Below, piece by piece: positions 15,330-18,709 of a stretch of 18,709 nt of DNA. Origin of the DNA: CAXRGH01 sp964230195 (GTDB taxonomy: Bacteria > Pseudomonadota > Gammaproteobacteria > Enterobacterales > Alteromonadaceae). Position numbers and translations under genes: made by a program. The DNA lies in assembly GCA_964230195.1 (NCBI GenBank), contig CAXRGH010000240.1, positions 1-18,709 on the forward strand, written 5' to 3'. The notes under the pieces are model-generated. The model saw only the letters and a list, made by a program, of their open reading frames with translations. It had not been told where the DNA came from and did not search any database. The stretch's first letter is position 1. Each line of letters begins with the position of its first letter.

Positions 15330-18300
15330 TTGAACCTAAATATATTAATTGTTGATGATAGACGGGAAAACCGAGTCGCCTTGCGTAAAATGTTATTACC
15401 AACGGGTACGCATGTTATTGAGGCTGCCAGCGGCGACGAGGCACTCGCCTTATCCTTAACTCATCACTTTGCGTTAGCCATATTAGATGTTCAAATGCCC
15501 GTTATGGACGGCTATGAACTCGCTGAATTTCTGCGTCAAGGCAACAAAACCAGTACCTTGCCAATTATTTTTGTGTCTGCAGTCTACAGTGATGATTTGC
15601 ATGTGTTCAAGGGGTATGAATCAGGGGCTGTTGATTTTCTCCCGAAACCTTTTAACCCGAGGCAATTGCTCGCCAAAGTTGATGTCTTTCTGAAGTTGCA
15701 TCAACAAAAAGAATATTATCGCGGGAAACTCGATCAGTTAGGGGCTTCATTAAAATCTGAGCGAGATAGGGCGAATCGAGCAGAGGCTCGCTCAGAACGT
15801 TATCGTAATGCGTCGTCCCTCACCTCCTCGATTGCTAATCTTGTGTATCATGCTGGTGATATGAGTGATATGTTGCAAAGTTGTTTGCAAATTATACTGG
15901 ACCATACCAATAGCGATGTCGGGTTTCTCGGGATCTACGATGAAAATCATGACGTCATACGTAAAGTGGCTCAACTCGGAAATAATGATATGCACCTTCT
16001 ACTCGATGCGAGTCATGTTTCACTGGAGAGTGAGTACGTTTTTGGCGAGCAACAATCGACCTGTGATGGGCATCTTGTTTGGCTAAACTCGTTACTTGGA
16101 ACGCGTCACTGCGCCGGGTTCTATGATCGGCAAGAAAAGTTATATTTGGGGTTGGGTAATCACGTTCTAGCGCAACGGGGGAAATTGGCGTTTGGCGAAG
16201 ATGATCGGCTAGTTCTCCGCAGTGCTATTGATATCATTAGCGTCATATTAAGACAAAGAGAGCTCGTTGGATCGAGTATGATCACAGCAGATTTGTTTGA
16301 AAGTTTGTCCAGCGATTGCGAAAGTAATATGAAGGCTATTTTGGACACGCGAGCCGACTTACTGTCGAAAGCAGCAAGCAATCACAAAATACTCGCCAGA
16401 ACCTCTCAATCAGAAGCCAATGTTAATGATGAAATCGCTTGTTTAAACCATCAGGAAGCGGGCGTCTTAAAAACCCTTGATAAAGCCTATTCGCTAGAGC
16501 AATCTCGCCTTTGTGCCGTGGAGGGCTTGGAGGCGTCAAATCGAATGATGGCGGCTACTCGTGCAATATCCCAATTGATTACTCAGCATTACGACATCAC
16601 GCATTTGTTACAACGAATCTGTGAAGAGTTGGTTGATTCGGGGGTTTTTGCTCAGGTCTACGTCAGTCAGAATGACGAATGTCAGTCAACCCAGTGTGTC
16701 GGTGCGAATAATGAGAATATGTCACACGATATATGTCACTCATGTATTGAAATGAGTCGTTCTAAAACCCTAAGTGATGGAATGAGTCATTCTGTTTTTT
16801 GCCAGGCTCTAGCGGAAGATAACATGGTTTGTTATTACGCCACTATCTATCATAAAGGCACTGTATACGGGACTTTGGCTGCCGTTATGAATGATGTTTC
16901 GTACGGATTCAAAGATATTAAAGAGTTATTGGAGGAAGTTGCGGAAGAAGTTGGATTTGCCATTTCTTCAAAACTCAGGGAACAAGAAGTAGAGGCACAA
17001 GAACTGGAGTTTAAGCTTGTTCTTGAGGCAACGAGTGTGGGTACCTGGCGTTATGATGTTGAATTAGATCAGGGTGTACTTAGCCCACAAATATCATCCC
17101 ATCTTGGTTGTAAGGGGATACTGACGAATTTTACCAAAGAAAGTTGGAAGCAACATGTGCACCCCGCAGATTTGCCAGTGATCCTTACTGACATTAAATC
17201 GCATCTAAAGCAAGGTCGGGAATCATACGAAATTGAATATCGTGTTAAACACGAGAGTGGAGATTGGTTTTGGGTGGCGGATCGAGGGAGTGTTATCGAA
17301 TGGTCAGATAATGGTAAGCCTCGTATTTTTTGTGGCACCCAATGCAATATTAATGATAAAAAGCTAGCGGAGTTAGAAAAAGAGCAGTTAGCAGCTGAAC
17401 TTGCTCAATCGCAAAAACTAGAGTCTATTGGCCGACTTGCCGGTGGTGTCGCACACGATTTTAATAACTTACTGAGTGTTATTAGTGGCTTCTCCGAATT
17501 ACTGCTGATGGACAACGAGCAAACCCCTTCTGGTATAGAGAAACTGTCGACTATCAAACAGGCGTGCGAAAAAGCGAAAGGCTTAACCACGCAGTTGTTG
17601 ATGTTTAGTCGTAAACAGACTATTCAGCCTGTCGTTGTTGAATGGAATCAGTTAATTGAAGGCTCGTTAAATGTGTACCGCCGGTTGATTGAGGAGAATA
17701 TTGAGCTGGAGTTTGAGATCACAAAATCGATGCCGAACATGTTGGCTGATCCGCAGCAGTTAGATCAAATATTAGCCAATCTACTCGTGAATGCTCGTGA
17801 TGCGGTATTACAGAAGAAATCGAAGTCACGAAAACCAAGGATCCATATCACGACTCACAGGGAAGATACCACCAAGCTCAAAGATAAAAATAAAGACGCG
17901 TCTCATCAATTTGTTTGTCTCAGTGTATCTGATAATGGTGTTGGTATGTCGGATGACGTGAAATCTCATATCTTTGAGCCTTTCTATTCAACAAAAGGCT
18001 TATCAAAGGGCACGGGATTAGGGCTTGCGACTGTGTTTGCCATTGTAGAGCAGAATGGTGGATTCATTGAAGTTGACAGTGAGGTTGATGTTGGAACGTG
18101 TTTCAGAATTTATTGGCCCATTACCCAACAAGGGACAGGAACTTTAGTAGAGGCTCCCACATCACAAAATTTAACCGGGGCTGGCCAGCACATTTTGGTA
18201 GTTGAAGATCAACAGCAAATCCGTGAATACTGTAAAAATGTATTGGAGCGACATAATTATCAGGTTTCTCTGGCATCCTCTGCTGAGGAAGCCTTAGAGC

Positions 18301-18566
18301 TAATGGAAACGAGTGAGCCCCCTGATATGCTTGTTACGGATGTGGTGTTATTAGAGAAAAGCGGTCATCAATTGGCGAACGAGGCAAACCAACGTTGGCC
18401 AGATTTACCCGTGTTGTACTGCTCAGGCTATACCGATGATATACTTGCTCATCACGGTGTTCTTCACCCAACGGTTAACTTGTTAAACAAGCCATTTGAG
18501 AGTGAGGAGTTGTTACGCTCAATCAAGAGATTACTGGCAGAGCAAACTGACGCAGTTGTGGGTTAG
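15330..18566 (+). CDS. Soluble hybrid histidine kinase: REC-GAF-helical-GAF-PAS-HisKA-HATPase-REC
   Basis: This 1078-residue kinase has no membrane segments, so it is cytoplasmic. The N-terminal receiver (2-118) has Asp53 in ILDVQMPVMDGYE and a KPF motif. A GAF domain (about 165-310, DVGFLGIYDEN) is followed by an unassigned helical segment (about 317-410) and a second GAF-like domain (about 410-555) with six cysteines (451, 456, 469, 472, 491, 501), including CHSC. PAS follows (about 560-677, DWFWVADRG). The kinase core is of the GGVAHDFNNLLSVISG type with His709, unlike the HE[IL]RTP type of the other two kinases. The ATPase has DPQQLDQILANLL (807), DNGVGM (868) and GTGLGL (894-899). The C-terminal receiver has Asp1004 (VTDVVL) and NKPF. 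It starts at TTG 15330, 15 bases after cheR, with a strong ribosome binding site. With a receiver at the front it may take phosphate from the upstream kinase; this is inference. Confidence 0.93.
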   Translation: MNLNILIVDDRRENRVALRKMLLPTGTHVIEAASGDEALALSLTHHFALAILDVQMPVMDGYELAEFLRQGNKTSTLPIIFVSAVYSDDLHVFKGYESGAVDFLPKPFNPRQLLAKVDVFLKLHQQKEYYRGKLDQLGASLKSERDRANRAEARSERYRNASSLTSSIANLVYHAGDMSDMLQSCLQIILDHTNSDVGFLGIYDENHDVIRKVAQLGNNDMHLLLDASHVSLESEYVFGEQQSTCDGHLVWLNSLLGTRHCAGFYDRQEKLYLGLGNHVLAQRGKLAFGEDDRLVLRSAIDIISVILRQRELVGSSMITADLFESLSSDCESNMKAILDTRADLLSKAASNHKILARTSQSEANVNDEIACLNHQEAGVLKTLDKAYSLEQSRLCAVEGLEASNRMMAATRAISQLITQHYDITHLLQRICEELVDSGVFAQVYVSQNDECQSTQCVGANNENMSHDICHSCIEMSRSKTLSDGMSHSVFCQALAEDNMVCYYATIYHKGTVYGTLAAVMNDVSYGFKDIKELLEEVAEEVGFAISSKLREQEVEAQELEFKLVLEATSVGTWRYDVELDQGVLSPQISSHLGCKGILTNFTKESWKQHVHPADLPVILTDIKSHLKQGRESYEIEYRVKHESGDWFWVADRGSVIEWSDNGKPRIFCGTQCNINDKKLAELEKEQLAAELAQSQKLESIGRLAGGVAHDFNNLLSVISGFSELLLMDNEQTPSGIEKLSTIKQACEKAKGLTTQLLMFSRKQTIQPVVVEWNQLIEGSLNVYRRLIEENIELEFEITKSMPNMLADPQQLDQILANLLVNARDAVLQKKSKSRKPRIHITTHREDTTKLKDKNKDASHQFVCLSVSDNGVGMSDDVKSHIFEPFYSTKGLSKGTGLGLATVFAIVEQNGGFIEVDSEVDVGTCFRIYWPITQQGTGTLVEAPTSQNLTGAGQHILVVEDQQQIREYCKNVLERHNYQVSLASSAEEALELMETSEPPDMLVTDVVLLEKSGHQLANEANQRWPDLPVLYCSGYTDDILAHHGVLHPTVNLLNKPFESEELLRSIKRLLAEQTDAVVG

Positions 18567-18671
18567 TTATGTAAAAAGAAGCACCTGAGCTTGGTCATGC
18601 TGTTGACAAATATGATGAAGTTTAGGTGTCCAGTGCCAATCAAATGTAATCTGTTGAGGTTCGCAAACCAC
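18567..18671 (-). other. Possible small ORF or gene remnant converging on the last kinase
   Basis: On the minus strand a frame is open from 18683 to a TAA at 18567-18569 (about 38 codons, including VVCEPQQITFDWHW), with an in-frame TAG just upstream at 18684-18686. The only usual start is a GTG at 18671 without a ribosome binding site, giving 34 residues. The composition is protein-like and the stop abuts the kinase stop, as at a convergent gene end. It may be a chance frame, a degraded gene end or a small protein. The rest of 18567-18709 shows nothing else. Confidence 0.2.
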
Positions 18672-18709
18672 GCCAATTGAAATCTATCGATTATTCAGGC
18701 ATTTAACTC

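Overview
The window looks like a chromosomal stretch from a free-living, probably marine, gammaproteobacterium. The evidence is a DusC whose catalytic Cys falls at residue 98 as in E. coli, an Omp85/TpsB-type outer-membrane transporter (so a Gram-negative envelope), a DUF599 inner-membrane protein, moderate GC with many TTA/TTG and CAA codons, and a very high density of multidomain hybrid histidine kinases. I saw no insertion sequence, phage gene, tRNA, rRNA or CRISPR array. Genus assignment is not possible from sequence reading alone.

Layout. (1) 1-885 is the 3' part of an unrecognised acidic, probably exported protein, closed by a strong intrinsic terminator (914-945). (2) 1210-3036 encodes a ShlB/FhaC/HecB-type two-partner secretion transporter with no recognisable TpsA substrate gene in view. 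(3) 3230-7096 is a two-gene unit: a hybrid histidine kinase with a multi-pass membrane module plus a Cache-type periplasmic sensor, followed by a predicted lipoprotein with a PqqB-like metallo-beta-lactamase fold. (4) A DUF599 membrane-protein gene on the minus strand (7136-7813) converges on that unit and diverges from dusC (7921-8895), a tRNA-dihydrouridine synthase. (5) 9039-18566 is a tight four-gene signalling operon: a FIST-domain protein, a membrane hybrid kinase with HAMP-GAF-HisKA-ATPase and three receivers, a CheR-family methyltransferase, and a soluble REC-GAF-helical-GAF-PAS-HisKA-ATPase-REC hybrid kinase. The genes are joined by an 8-nt overlap, a TAATG stop/start and a 15-nt gap.

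The most interesting region is the last operon. FIST proteins next to hybrid kinases include the NosP family of haem-based nitric-oxide sensors, so the first gene may be the soluble sensor for one or both kinases. CheR is present without CheB, a chemoreceptor or CheA/CheW, which points to a non-chemotaxis role. Across the window there are three hybrid kinases and six receiver domains but no HPt protein and no receiver with a DNA-binding or enzymatic output, so the outputs of these phosphorelays must lie elsewhere. The second GAF of the last kinase carries six cysteines, including a CHSC motif, and is a candidate redox or metal sensor. All functional readings are inferred from motifs; no database search was run.
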